Part shown: piece by piece, positions 8,110-15,702 of the stretch
Layout: each line of letters opens with the position of its first letter
Position numbering within the stretch: the stretch's first letter is position 1
Assembly: GCF_014297275.1 (NCBI RefSeq)
Contig: NZ_JACOQK010000001.1
Location: 930,001-994,000, forward strand
Source of the DNA: Clostridium facile
GTDB lineage: Bacteria > Bacillota > Clostridia > Oscillospirales > Ruminococcaceae
DNA length: 64,000 bases
Direction of reading: 5' to 3'
Notes under the pieces: model-generated
The model's input: only the letters and a program-made list of their open reading frames with translations
Database searches by the model: none
What the model was told of the DNA's origin: nothing
Made by a program: the position numbers and the translations under genes

Positions 8110-8119
8110 ACTGTACAGT
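8110..8119. promoter_or_regulatory. short palindrome in MerR/GNAT divergent region
   Basis: ACTGTACAGT is a perfect 10-bp palindrome 17 bases upstream of the MerR-type gene start. A TATAAT for the minus strand lies further upstream at about 8140. It could be part of an autoregulatory operator; it is short and could be chance. Confidence 0.3.
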
Positions 8120-8183
8120 TACTGGATGATTTATGATTATTATATCACAAAATGATAAAAAATAAATTGATAAGGAGCAGACT

Positions 8184-8819
8184 ATGCAACAGCAAATTAT
8201 CTTTCGGGAATATCAAAGCAAAGACCGAAAAGCACTAGAAAATATCATCCGGATTACTTGGGGGTATGACAAATTCTGTACCCCAAAAACAGCAGCAAAG
8301 CTCGCAAAAGCATATCTTGGGAATTGTCTAGCGAATCAGACTTTTACCCAGGTGGCGGTTGAAAACGGAAAACCAATTGGCATTATTATGGGAAAAAAGT
8401 TAAAAGGATTTCCATTATCAAGGCGTTTTTATTTTCAAAAAATTCGTTCAACAATTTCTATTATCTTGTCAAGAGAGGCAAGGAGTGTAAGTGGGATTTT
8501 CCAAACAGTAGAAAAAATTGACCAGGAATTTTTGAGGGATTCCAATTTGAATTATGATGCGGAAGTCGCTTTTTTCGCAATCCATCCTGAAAGTCGGGGA
8601 AAAGGAGTGGGTAAACAACTATTTCAACGCCTGATGGATTATTTTAAACAGGAACAATTGAGAAAGTTTTATTTGTTTACGGATACCAGCTGCAATTACC
8701 CGTTTTATGAGCACATGGGAATGACAAGGAGAAAAAGTAAAAATGGTTCCTTCCAAATCAAAGAGTATCATCATGACATGACATTTTTCTTATATGATGG
8801 TCAAAATTCTATAAAATGA
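8184..8819 (+). CDS. GNAT-family N-acetyltransferase
   Basis: The 211-residue protein shows the acetyl-CoA binding A motif of GNAT enzymes, AEVAFFAIHPESRGKGVGKQ, at about residues 126-145, followed by L-F-Q-R-L-M and YPFYEHMGM near the end. It is longer than the minimal fold because of a helical insertion at about 70-115. AAGGAG lies 7 bases before the ATG. It is divergent from the MerR regulator and may be its target. Substrate unknown. The pair interrupts the usual TIGR04086-SCIFF neighbourhood. Confidence 0.85.
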   Translation: MQQQIIFREYQSKDRKALENIIRITWGYDKFCTPKTAAKLAKAYLGNCLANQTFTQVAVENGKPIGIIMGKKLKGFPLSRRFYFQKIRSTISIILSREARSVSGIFQTVEKIDQEFLRDSNLNYDAEVAFFAIHPESRGKGVGKQLFQRLMDYFKQEQLRKFYLFTDTSCNYPFYEHMGMTRRKSKNGSFQIKEYHHDMTFFLYDGQNSIK

Positions 8820-8848
8820 ATATTAGGATAAATTTTTATGGCCTATGC

Positions 8849-8877
8849 TTGAAAACCGTTCCAGATTATGTTATAAT
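8849..8877 (+). promoter_or_regulatory. strong promoter of the SCIFF precursor (TTGAAA-17-TATAAT)
   Basis: TTGAAA at 8849-8854 and TATAAT at 8872-8877 are 17 bases apart. The SCIFF precursor ATG is 36 bases after the -10 element. This gives the peptide its own promoter, separate from yajC and the GNAT gene. Confidence 0.85.
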
Positions 8878-8912
8878 AATACAAAACTATTTGTGGCAAA
8901 GGGGTGTATAAT

Positions 8913-9059
8913 ATGAAACACATTAAAACTTTGAACAACGCAAACTTAAAACAAACTGCTGCAAAAGGCGGTTGTGGCGAATGTCAAGCATCTTGCCAGT
9001 CTGCATGCAAAACATCTTGCACAGTGGCAAACCAAAAATGCGAGCGTCTGAGCAAATAA
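8913..9059 (+). CDS. scfA: SCIFF ranthipeptide precursor (six Cys in forty-five)
   Basis: The 48-residue peptide begins MKHIKTLNNANLKQ and then holds six cysteines at 21, 24, 28, 32, 36 and 43, exactly the SCIFF pattern that is near-universal in Clostridia. Its maturase is encoded 100 bases downstream. In the Clostridium thermocellum counterpart (CteA/CteB), as I recall it, a thioether joins Cys32 to Thr37; both residues are at the same positions here. GGGGTG precedes the ATG. It has its own promoter and a hairpin terminator directly after the stop, so the precursor should be made in excess over the enzyme. The peptide's biological role is unresolved. Confidence 0.95.
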   Translation: MKHIKTLNNANLKQTAAKGGCGECQASCQSACKTSCTVANQKCERLSK

Positions 9060-9069
9060 GCGCAACCTC

Positions 9070-9103
9070 ATATCCCGTCCGCGCTTTGCGGACGGGATAT
9101 TTT
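9070..9103 (+). terminator. hairpin between scfA and scfB (partial terminator)
   Basis: A perfect 13-bp stem (ATATCCCGTCCGC with GCGGACGGGATAT, 5-base loop) follows the SCIFF stop codon. The following T tract is short (TTTAT), so I expect partial termination or 3'-end protection that leaves some readthrough into the maturase gene. Confidence 0.75.
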
Positions 9104-9160
9104 ATGGGAATAAACCAGTTTTATAAATACCAATATAAAAAAGGAAAGTGAAAGAACCGG

Positions 9161-10528
9161 ATGATACATAAATACAAATTAAATGGCTATAACATTGTAC
9201 TGGATGTACACAGCGGAGGGGTGCATGTTGTGGATGACCTCTCTTATGATATGCTGGACGAGCTTTCCACACCTATGGTGGAAGTATGCCCGGAATCACT
9301 GTATGAAAAATTTAGCCAGTATCCAAAAGAACATGTGGCAGAAACCTATAATGAACTGTATGGACTTTATCAAGAGGGGATCCTGTTCAGTGAAGACGAT
9401 TATGAGCAGTTTTCGGATATTCTCACTTCATCCCCAATCAAGGCAATGTGTTTACATGTTGCCCACGATTGCAACCTGCGCTGTAAATACTGTTTCGCAT
9501 CCACAGGAGATTTTGGTCACGGCAGAAAATTAATGACTGCTGAAACCGGTAAAAAAGCAATTGATTTCTTGTTGGAACACTCCGGCACACGCCATAATAT
9601 TGAACTGGACTTTTTTGGCGGGGAACCTTTGATGAATTTTGATGTAGTCAAAGAAGTGGTGGCTTATGCCCGTTCCAAAGAAAAAGAATACAATAAAAAT
9701 TTCCGGTTTACCATTACCACCAATGGTATGTTGTTGGATGAGAAAAAAGCAGATTACATCAACCAGGAGATGTCCAATTGTGTCCTCTCTTTGGATGGTC
9801 GTCCGGAGGTCAACGATAGGATGCGTCCCCGCGTGGATGGGACTGGCTCCTATGATACCATTATTGGAAAATATAAATACCTGGTAGACCATCGTGGAGA
9901 TAAGGACTATTATGTGAGAGGTACCTTCACCAAATACAATCTGGATTTTGCTAAAGATGTTCTCCACATCAATGATGCTGGATTTGATCAGCTTTCTGTG
10001 GAACCAGTTGTTACTTCGGATGACCAGCCTTATGCCTTGACTGAGGAGGATTTACCACGTATTTTTGAGGAATACGAAACATTGGCAAAAGAGATTATCA
10101 AGCGGAAAAAAGCTGGTAGTGGTATTAACTTTTTCCATTTTATGATTGACCTGAACCAAGGCCCATGTGCAATTAAACGCCTGCGTGGCTGTGGCTGCGG
10201 TAACGAGTATGTAGCAGTAACACCAGAAGGGGATATTTATCCATGCCATCAATTTGTAGGGATGGAAGACTGGAAAATGGGGAACCTAGACGAAGGTACC
10301 CTGGATTTGGATAAAAAAGAATATTTCTCAAAAACCACTATTTATGATAAACAGGAATGCAAAAACTGCTGGGCAAAATTTTATTGTAGCGGCGGTTGCA
10401 ATGCAAATAACCTGCAATATGCAGGCAGTGTGTTCCAGCCACATCATTTATCCTGTGAATTGGAGAAAAAACGTTTGGAATGCGCTATTATGATCAAAGC
10501 TGCAATGGCCGACACAGAACAAGATTAA
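9161..10528 (+). CDS. scfB: SCIFF maturase, radical SAM thioether-forming enzyme
   Basis: This 455-residue enzyme has an N-terminal peptide-recognition region (about 1-90, RRE-like), a radical SAM core with C104-x3-C108-x2-C111 (DCNLRCKYCFAS) binding the catalytic [4Fe-4S] cluster, FFGGEPLMNF and TTNGMLL motifs, and a C-terminal SPASM domain with Cys clusters (RGCGCGNE...YPCHQF and CKNCWAKFYCSGGC) for two auxiliary clusters. It installs Cys-Thr thioether bonds in the SCIFF peptide. Length and motif order match CteB-type enzymes. AAGGAAAG precedes the ATG. The proC gene starts 26 bases after its stop. Confidence 0.95.
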   Translation: MIHKYKLNGYNIVLDVHSGGVHVVDDLSYDMLDELSTPMVEVCPESLYEKFSQYPKEHVAETYNELYGLYQEGILFSEDDYEQFSDILTSSPIKAMCLHVAHDCNLRCKYCFASTGDFGHGRKLMTAETGKKAIDFLLEHSGTRHNIELDFFGGEPLMNFDVVKEVVAYARSKEKEYNKNFRFTITTNGMLLDEKKADYINQEMSNCVLSLDGRPEVNDRMRPRVDGTGSYDTIIGKYKYLVDHRGDKDYYVRGTFTKYNLDFAKDVLHINDAGFDQLSVEPVVTSDDQPYALTEEDLPRIFEEYETLAKEIIKRKKAGSGINFFHFMIDLNQGPCAIKRLRGCGCGNEYVAVTPEGDIYPCHQFVGMEDWKMGNLDEGTLDLDKKEYFSKTTIYDKQECKNCWAKFYCSGGCNANNLQYAGSVFQPHHLSCELEKKRLECAIMIKAAMADTEQD

Positions 10529-10554
10529 AAATGGACTCCAGGGAGGAATTTTGT

Positions 10555-11352
10555 ATGAGTCAGACAGTTGGATTTATTGGTTCGGGGAATATGGCTTCCG
10601 CCATTATTTCTGGTATTATTTCCAGTAAAATGGAAGAGATTTCTCTATTGGCATATGATATTAAACAGGCAAATTATGAGACTTTGTCCCGAAAAGGGGT
10701 ACAGGTCTGTCAGCAATTAGAACAAGTTGCCAAAGCTGATTATATTGTGTTGGCAGTAAAACCACAAAATATTGCTGAGGTAATGGAAAACCTGAAACCA
10801 ATCATCAATCAAGACGCCGTTATTGTTTCCATCGCGGCAGGGATCACAGAATCTTACCTGTGCCAGGCGCTGGGATATGAAGCAAAAGTGGTTTTGGTTA
10901 TGCCAAACACTCCATTACTGTTGGGGCAGGGGGCAACTGCCATGAGCAAGGGTAACCATACCGGCAACCAGGAATTTGAGTTTGTACGCCAGTTATTCGC
11001 CTTGAGCGGTGCTGTAGAAGTGATTTCCAAAGACAAAATGTGCGAAATTATCGCCATTAATGGTAGTTCTCCAGCTTATATTTATTTATTTGCCAAAGGC
11101 TTTTTGGAATATGCCAAAAAAGAGGGGATCTCGGAAGAAGTTGCGCTACATCTGTTCACTGCTTCTTTAAAGGGTTCCGCTTCTATGATGACCGATTCCG
11201 GCCATTCAATTGATGAATTAATCAAGATGGTAAGCTCTCCAGGCGGCACCACCTTGGCCGGGTTGGATGTTTTCTATCAAGATAATTTTACTGATACTAT
11301 CATCAGGGCTTGTGATGCCTGCACGAAACGGGCGTACGAGCTTTCCAAATAA
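10555..11352 (+). CDS. proC: pyrroline-5-carboxylate reductase
   Basis: The 265-residue protein carries the Rossmann NAD(P) motif VGFIGSGNMASAIISG at its N-terminus, AVKPQN, MPNTPLLLGQGATA and the C-terminal signature VSSPGGTTLAGL. It reduces 1-pyrroline-5-carboxylate to L-proline, the last step of proline synthesis, in the cytoplasm. ATG 10555 follows GGGAGGA; an in-frame start at 10480 overlaps scfB and is ignored. Close spacing to scfB suggests possible cotranscription, although the functions look unrelated. Confidence 0.95.
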   Translation: MSQTVGFIGSGNMASAIISGIISSKMEEISLLAYDIKQANYETLSRKGVQVCQQLEQVAKADYIVLAVKPQNIAEVMENLKPIINQDAVIVSIAAGITESYLCQALGYEAKVVLVMPNTPLLLGQGATAMSKGNHTGNQEFEFVRQLFALSGAVEVISKDKMCEIIAINGSSPAYIYLFAKGFLEYAKKEGISEEVALHLFTASLKGSASMMTDSGHSIDELIKMVSSPGGTTLAGLDVFYQDNFTDTIIRACDACTKRAYELSK

Positions 11353-11416
11353 ACGAATAAATGGGAACATTTCCGCATAGATATGGGGTAAACCAATCTT
11401 AAAGGAAGTGTATCTC

Positions 11417-12046
11417 ATGAAACGGACAGGCAAATTCATTTCCAATGGAAAATTAACCATCCGTTGGAACCAGAAAACTTTTTTTCAGCTTATATTGCTC
11501 CTATTTATCATTGGGATGATATACGGTGCTGTGTTGGCAGGGACGAGTTCTGAGGAAATGTTGAATAAACTCTCGTTTTTGACTCAGGGCTTCATGGACC
11601 AGAGGGCGGAACAATCCTTGGTATACACCTTCCTTAATTCTCTAGGCTCTACAGCATCCTTGTTGTTAACGTTGTTTTTATTGGGTTTTTGCGCCATAGG
11701 GCAGCCCTTTGCCGGATTTGTTCCCATATTCCGAGGGCTAGGTCTTGGACTTTCTATGGGGAGTTTTTATTTGCAAGATGGTATAAAAGGTGTTTTGTTT
11801 TGCCTGTTGCTTCTCCTTCCGCCAGCGGCAATTTCTACGTTTGCTTTGATATTGGGGACAAGGGAGAGCATTAAATTTTCAAACCTCTTTTTTTCGGTTT
11901 TGTTACCGGATAAAAATCTTGAAACAAAGGGGATGCTCAAATTATATTGTACAAAATTTGGCGTTTTATTTGGCATCTTACTGGTATCGGCATTGATTGA
12001 TTGTATTTGTACTTTTCTTTTTGCTGGTTTTTTTGGCGGAGTATAG
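11417..12046 (+). CDS. spoIIM: stage II sporulation protein M
   Basis: The 209-residue protein has about five membrane segments and the SpoIIM features: MIYGAVLAGTSS after the first helix, the GFVPIFRGLGLGLSMG loop near the centre and a C-terminal GVLFGILLVSALIDCICTF helix. SpoIIM acts with SpoIID and SpoIIP in the engulfment machine that remodels septal peptidoglycan. AAAGGAAGTG lies before ATG 11417. spoIID and spoIIP are not adjacent. A start three codons upstream (GTG) is possible but sits in the ribosome site. Confidence 0.85.
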   Translation: MKRTGKFISNGKLTIRWNQKTFFQLILLLFIIGMIYGAVLAGTSSEEMLNKLSFLTQGFMDQRAEQSLVYTFLNSLGSTASLLLTLFLLGFCAIGQPFAGFVPIFRGLGLGLSMGSFYLQDGIKGVLFCLLLLLPPAAISTFALILGTRESIKFSNLFFSVLLPDKNLETKGMLKLYCTKFGVLFGILLVSALIDCICTFLFAGFFGGV

Positions 12047-12273
12047 GCATGGATAATAGACGATACATGCTACCGAAAAGGGTAAATTTTGCTTTTTGTG
12101 GATAAAATAGGGCTTTTTTAGTGAAATTTTTGATGATTTGATACATAATTAACAATTTTACACTTTATCATTGCCGTCAAAAAGTACATAATAGTAATGA
12201 GGATAGTTCGCCCATTTCAACCAATACAACCAACAATGAGATGGAGCATAGTTTCAAGTGAGGTAAATGAATC

Positions 12274-13110
12274 ATGCGTGGGGACTTACATTGTCACACA
12301 AGTTTATCCGATGGTTCTGTCGGGATTGAAGAAGTAATCAGCAATGCCAAATTGGTGGGGCTACATTTTATAGCCATTACAGACCATGATAGTATGTCTT
12401 CTTTCTCCCGTTCCCGTGTGTTAGGGGAGCGATATGGAATAGAAGTAATCCAAGGGGTGGAATTATCCGCCTACGATGTAAAAAGAAAAAGAAAGGTGCA
12501 CATCTTGTGCTACCTTCCGAAAAAACCGGACCGTTTGGTTGCTATTTGTAACCGTACTACAGAACAGCGGAAAAAAGCTGGGATCGAAATGGCAAAACGG
12601 GTGATGCACAAATATCCAATTGCCGCGGAACGGATTACACGGTATTCTTTTAGCAGTAAATGTATTTATCGACAACATATTATGCATGCTTTAATGGACG
12701 CTGGCTATGCGCTCTCGATTTATGGGGAAGAATATGATAAACTTTTTGGTTCAGGAGAACACAGCTGTAATGTCCCAATTGAATACCCAGATGTTTACGA
12801 AGTGTTGGAAACCGTCCATTCTGCTGGAGGAATTGCTGTTTTAGCTCATCCGCGAGTATATGATAGCTTTGATTTATTGGACGAGCTATTAGAACAAAAA
12901 CGATTAGATGGCATTGAAGTCTGGCATCCCCGCAATCAAAAAGGGGATTCCGAACATCTGTTAAATCTAGCGTTGGAACATAACCTAATTCCAACAGGTG
13001 GCTCGGATTTCCACGGTATGTACAATTCAAGTTTGACAAATGTGGGGAAATGTTATACCCCTCAAAAATATATTGATTTATTATTCCAATTGGACAAAGA
13101 TGTGAAATGA
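12274..13110 (+). CDS. PHP-domain metal-dependent phosphoesterase (TrpH/YciV-like)
   Basis: The 278-residue protein begins with the PHP signature DLHCHTSLSDGS (His6, His8, Asp13) and has AITDHDS, G-V-E-L-S, VLAHPR and the late GGSDFHG metal ligands. This layout matches the single-domain TrpH/YciV group, which includes nucleases and phosphatases acting on 5'-ends or 3',5'-bisnucleotides. The exact substrate cannot be assigned. It lies 11 bases ahead of the malic enzyme gene on the same strand. Confidence 0.85.
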   Translation: MRGDLHCHTSLSDGSVGIEEVISNAKLVGLHFIAITDHDSMSSFSRSRVLGERYGIEVIQGVELSAYDVKRKRKVHILCYLPKKPDRLVAICNRTTEQRKKAGIEMAKRVMHKYPIAAERITRYSFSSKCIYRQHIMHALMDAGYALSIYGEEYDKLFGSGEHSCNVPIEYPDVYEVLETVHSAGGIAVLAHPRVYDSFDLLDELLEQKRLDGIEVWHPRNQKGDSEHLLNLALEHNLIPTGGSDFHGMYNSSLTNVGKCYTPQKYIDLLFQLDKDVK

Positions 13111-13121
13111 GGCTATAAATT

Positions 13122-14273
13122 ATGGACGTAAAACAAAAGGCTGTTGAAATGCACGAAAAATGGCAGGGGAAAATCGAAGTGATTTCCCGTGCCAAAATTG
13201 AAACCAAGGAGGATCTTTCCTTGGCATACACTCCAGGTGTTGCGGAACCTTGTAAATTAATCGAGAAAGACCCGGATTTATCCTATAAATATACCCGTCG
13301 TGGTAATCTGGTAGCCGTTATTACAGATGGAACCGCTGTGCTTGGGCTAGGGGATATTGGTCCATTGGCTGCCATGCCTGTTATGGAGGGAAAATGTGCT
13401 CTGTTCAAGGAATTTGCGGATGTAGATGCGATTCCGTTATGTGTAAACTCCAAAGATGTGGATGAAATTGTCCGCACCATTGAACTAATTGGTTTGAGTT
13501 TTGGCGGGATTAACCTGGAAGATATTGCGGCTCCACGTTGCTTTGAGATTGATCGAAAACTAAAAGAACGACTGAACATCCCTGTTTTCCATGATGATCA
13601 GCATGGTACCGCAATTGTTGTGGCTGCCGCTATGATCAATGCGGTTAAATTAGCTGGCAAAAAGCTGGAAGATATTACGGTTGTAGTAAATGGAGCTGGC
13701 GCTGCAGGAATTGCTATTACTAAATTCCTCTTAAAGTTAGGCATTGGCGATGCAATCATGTGTGATATTGGCGGCATTTTATATGAGGGTGCTGATTTTA
13801 TGAATGACGCTCAGGCAGAAATGGCAAAAATAACAAATAAAAACAACAAAAAGGGAACATTAAAAGATGCTATGGTAGGAGCCGATGTTTTTGTTGGTGT
13901 ATCCCGTCCTGGCTTGGTAACTCCTGAAATGGTAGGCAGTATGGCAGAAAAACCAATTATATTTGCTATGGCAAATCCTGTTCCAGAAATTATGCCGGAT
14001 GAAGCAAAACAGGGTGGCGCTTATATTGTGGGCACAGGCAGGAGCGATTTTCCGAACCAGATTAACAATGTATTGGCATTTCCAGGAATTTTTAAAGGGG
14101 CTTTACAGGCACGTGCTACCGATATCACGGATGAAATGCAGCTAAAAGCAGCTTACGCAATTGCCAGTATGGTAACAGATGAGGAATTAAATCCAGAGTA
14201 TATCCTTCCAGATGCATTAAATAAACAGGTAGCGTTACGAGTAGCGGAAGCTGTTGCAAGTTGTGTAAAATAG
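13122..14273 (+). CDS. NAD(P)-dependent malic enzyme
   Basis: The 383-residue protein is the short bacterial form of malic enzyme: LAYTPGVAEPC near residue 35, the metal-binding FHDDQHGTAIV at about 156-166 and the nucleotide-binding VVVNGAGAAGIAI at about 189-201. It decarboxylates L-malate to pyruvate, producing NAD(P)H in the cytoplasm. Length is normal for the family (about 380-410). GAGG precedes the ATG. Cofactor preference cannot be read with confidence. A small TSCPD gene follows 13 bases later. Confidence 0.95.
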   Translation: MDVKQKAVEMHEKWQGKIEVISRAKIETKEDLSLAYTPGVAEPCKLIEKDPDLSYKYTRRGNLVAVITDGTAVLGLGDIGPLAAMPVMEGKCALFKEFADVDAIPLCVNSKDVDEIVRTIELIGLSFGGINLEDIAAPRCFEIDRKLKERLNIPVFHDDQHGTAIVVAAAMINAVKLAGKKLEDITVVVNGAGAAGIAITKFLLKLGIGDAIMCDIGGILYEGADFMNDAQAEMAKITNKNNKKGTLKDAMVGADVFVGVSRPGLVTPEMVGSMAEKPIIFAMANPVPEIMPDEAKQGGAYIVGTGRSDFPNQINNVLAFPGIFKGALQARATDITDEMQLKAAYAIASMVTDEELNPEYILPDALNKQVALRVAEAVASCVK

Positions 14274-14286
14274 CAGGAGGTTTATT

Positions 14287-14535
14287 TTGAACTATACATA
14301 TCGTCCAAAAGGAGTATGCTCCCAGCAGATTGATATTTCTGTCGAAGACGGCATTATTCAAGAGATTAAATTTTATGGTGGCTGTAATGGCAATCTAAAA
14401 GGGATTGCTGCTTTGGCGGTTGGACAACCTGTAGAGGATGTAATCCAACGTTTAGAAGGAATACACTGTGGTTTTAAAAATACATCTTGTCCCGACCAGT
14501 TAGCATTAGCGTTAAAGCAAATAAACCAAATTTAA
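14287..14535 (+). CDS. TSCPD-domain protein, TIGR03905 family
   Basis: This 82-residue protein has the TSCPD signature near its end (NTSCPDQLALAL) and the matching upstream FYGGCNGNLKGIAAL and G-x-x-C-G-x-x-T-S-C pattern, which identifies TIGR03905, a clostridial family related to the C-terminal domain of class II ribonucleotide reductases. It starts at TTG 14287 with a perfect AGGAGG 6 bases upstream. It probably binds a metal through its conserved cysteines, but this is inference. It seems cotranscribed with malic enzyme. Confidence 0.8.
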   Translation: MNYTYRPKGVCSQQIDISVEDGIIQEIKFYGGCNGNLKGIAALAVGQPVEDVIQRLEGIHCGFKNTSCPDQLALALKQINQI

Positions 14536-14581
14536 TTTGGCGCTAATACTACAATAATACAAAGAAAAAGAAGGGTTCTAT

Positions 14582-15151
14582 ATGTCTGATGAAACAATCA
14601 AAATTTTTGATAGATCTGAGCAGGAGGAGGTTTCCTTTGAGCAAGAGTTAAAGGAAACAGAATCTTTAATTGCCCAGATGTACCTGCAAAAAGAGAACGG
14701 AAACTTGGATAAAGCCCGTTCTTTAGGTAAAATTATGGCAGAAGAATCCATCCGGAATGATGGCGAATTTGTTTTTGGGTACGATACCAAAGAAAATGAC
14801 ACTGTAGTTTTACAGCGCCGTTTGTTATTGATTTATACAGTCCGGTTTGGCTTCTATAAATTTTGCCCAAATCAAGTTTTAGCTGAAACAGCAAGAAACC
14901 AATTTTTAACTGTTATTGAGCAGCAGGCTCCTCATATCTATCAAGTAGTACAACAAAATGCAGCATTTTCTTATTATAATTTATGTATACGTAGCTCCGC
15001 TAATGCAGTGGAATGTATTGGTGCAACCTTTGCTGAACTATGTGGCCATACAGGAGAACCTGATTACCAGGAACTAGGGAAAGCACTCTATCTCCACTTT
15101 TTAGATTTGGTCAGTAAAAAAGTGGATGAGTTACAATTTCAAGTAGACTAA
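14582..15151 (+). CDS. conserved hypothetical cytoplasmic protein
   Basis: I do not recognise this 189-residue protein. It is soluble, acidic and mostly helical, with a Glu/Gln-rich first 50 residues (EQEEVSFEQELKETESLIAQ) and hydrophobic helices later (LLLIYTVRFGFYKF, AAFSYYNLCIR). AAGAAGGG lies before the ATG. The gene stands alone between the TSCPD gene and a structured intergenic region, and its codon use resembles its neighbours. No catalytic motif is apparent. Confidence 0.6.
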   Translation: MSDETIKIFDRSEQEEVSFEQELKETESLIAQMYLQKENGNLDKARSLGKIMAEESIRNDGEFVFGYDTKENDTVVLQRRLLLIYTVRFGFYKFCPNQVLAETARNQFLTVIEQQAPHIYQVVQQNAAFSYYNLCIRSSANAVECIGATFAELCGHTGEPDYQELGKALYLHFLDLVSKKVDELQFQVD

Positions 15152-15328
15152 CTATTTTAAATTTATTTCCAAGACCACCAGTTGAATTGGTGACTTGCAT
15201 AGCCTCAAGGGGCTATTACCGGTTTAGCCCCCAGGATACTAAATTATAATTGTATTGTATCATACGCACTGACAATCTATAAATAGATCAAAAATAGTAC
15301 TGTTTTAACTTAACTACTATTCTTTTTC

Positions 15329-15356
15329 ATCCCCCGGTAAAACTGGGGGATTTTTT
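15329..15356 (+). terminator. intrinsic terminator
   Basis: ATCCCCCGGT pairs with ACTGGGGGAT around a 3-base loop and is followed by TTTTTT on the plus strand. It probably ends the 14582-15151 gene. Confidence 0.8.
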
Positions 15357-15374
15357 CATATCCAAAGACATTAT

Positions 15375-15416
15375 AAAAAATAGGAGGCATAAAAATTTTT
15401 ATGCCTCCTATTTTTT
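15375..15416. terminator. perfect 42-bp palindrome, bidirectional terminator
   Basis: Each 21-base arm is an exact reverse complement of the other, with the core TAGGAGGCAT/ATGCCTCCTA flanked by A and T runs. It gives a terminator on either strand and lies between the plus-strand hypothetical gene and the minus-strand primosome operon. Confidence 0.8.
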
Positions 15417-15423
15417 CTTTTTG

Positions 15424-15690
15424 ATTAGGGAAATCAACGGCATAGCCGGTGGAGATGCCCCGTAAAAAAGCTTTCGCTTCAAGTATCGAGCGAAGCGAGC
15501 TACTAACAAGCAATCTAGCAAGTTTATACAAGCTCGGAAAGAAGCATAAGTGCCCGTTTACGGGCGGCGGAGCAGCAGATAGATGCAAGAGAAAGAATGT
15601 TCAGTGCGTCTTTAGATGCCCGCCAGTAAAATGCCCTTCTAGGGCTTAATCAAGCCTCCGGCTTTGCCGGAGGTCATGACTCAAAATGTT
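15424..15690 (+). mobile_element. possible right-end remnant of an IS200/IS605-type element
   Basis: Reading from 15424 gives IREINGIAGGDAP and a stop, which resembles the variable C-terminal tail of TnpB proteins. It is followed by about 220 bases with hairpins GCCCGT..ACGGGC, GCCC..GGGC and a final CCTCCGGC-TTT-GCCGGAGG stem at 15655-15674, then TCATGACTCAA. A subterminal hairpin shortly before the end is the hallmark of IS200/IS605 ends. There is no transposase frame, so at best this is a decayed or non-autonomous copy. The call is inferred from layout alone. Confidence 0.35.
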
Positions 15691-15702
15691 ATAATTTATT
15701 AT

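Larger units (their letters stand above)
15152..15702. other. 551-bp structured intergenic region between convergent genes
   Basis: No intact gene is present. From left to right there is a GGGGCTA...TAGCCCC hairpin (15209-15231), a terminator (15329-15356), a perfect 42-bp palindrome (15375-15416), a short coding-like tail (about 15424-15464) and a GC-richer block with three hairpins ending at about 15690. The last block is richer in GC and has a base composition unlike its surroundings, suggesting a transferred element. Confidence 0.7.

Noticed and set aside
9530..9967. Long minus-strand frame inside the SCIFF maturase gene
   Set aside because: It is antisense to a clear radical SAM enzyme with a full motif set, has no ribosome site and a frameshadow composition.
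15449..15649. 66-codon frame in the structured block after the palindrome
   Set aside because: The segment is explained by hairpins; the frame has no ribosome site and the protein is Lys/Ser-rich without any fold-like pattern.
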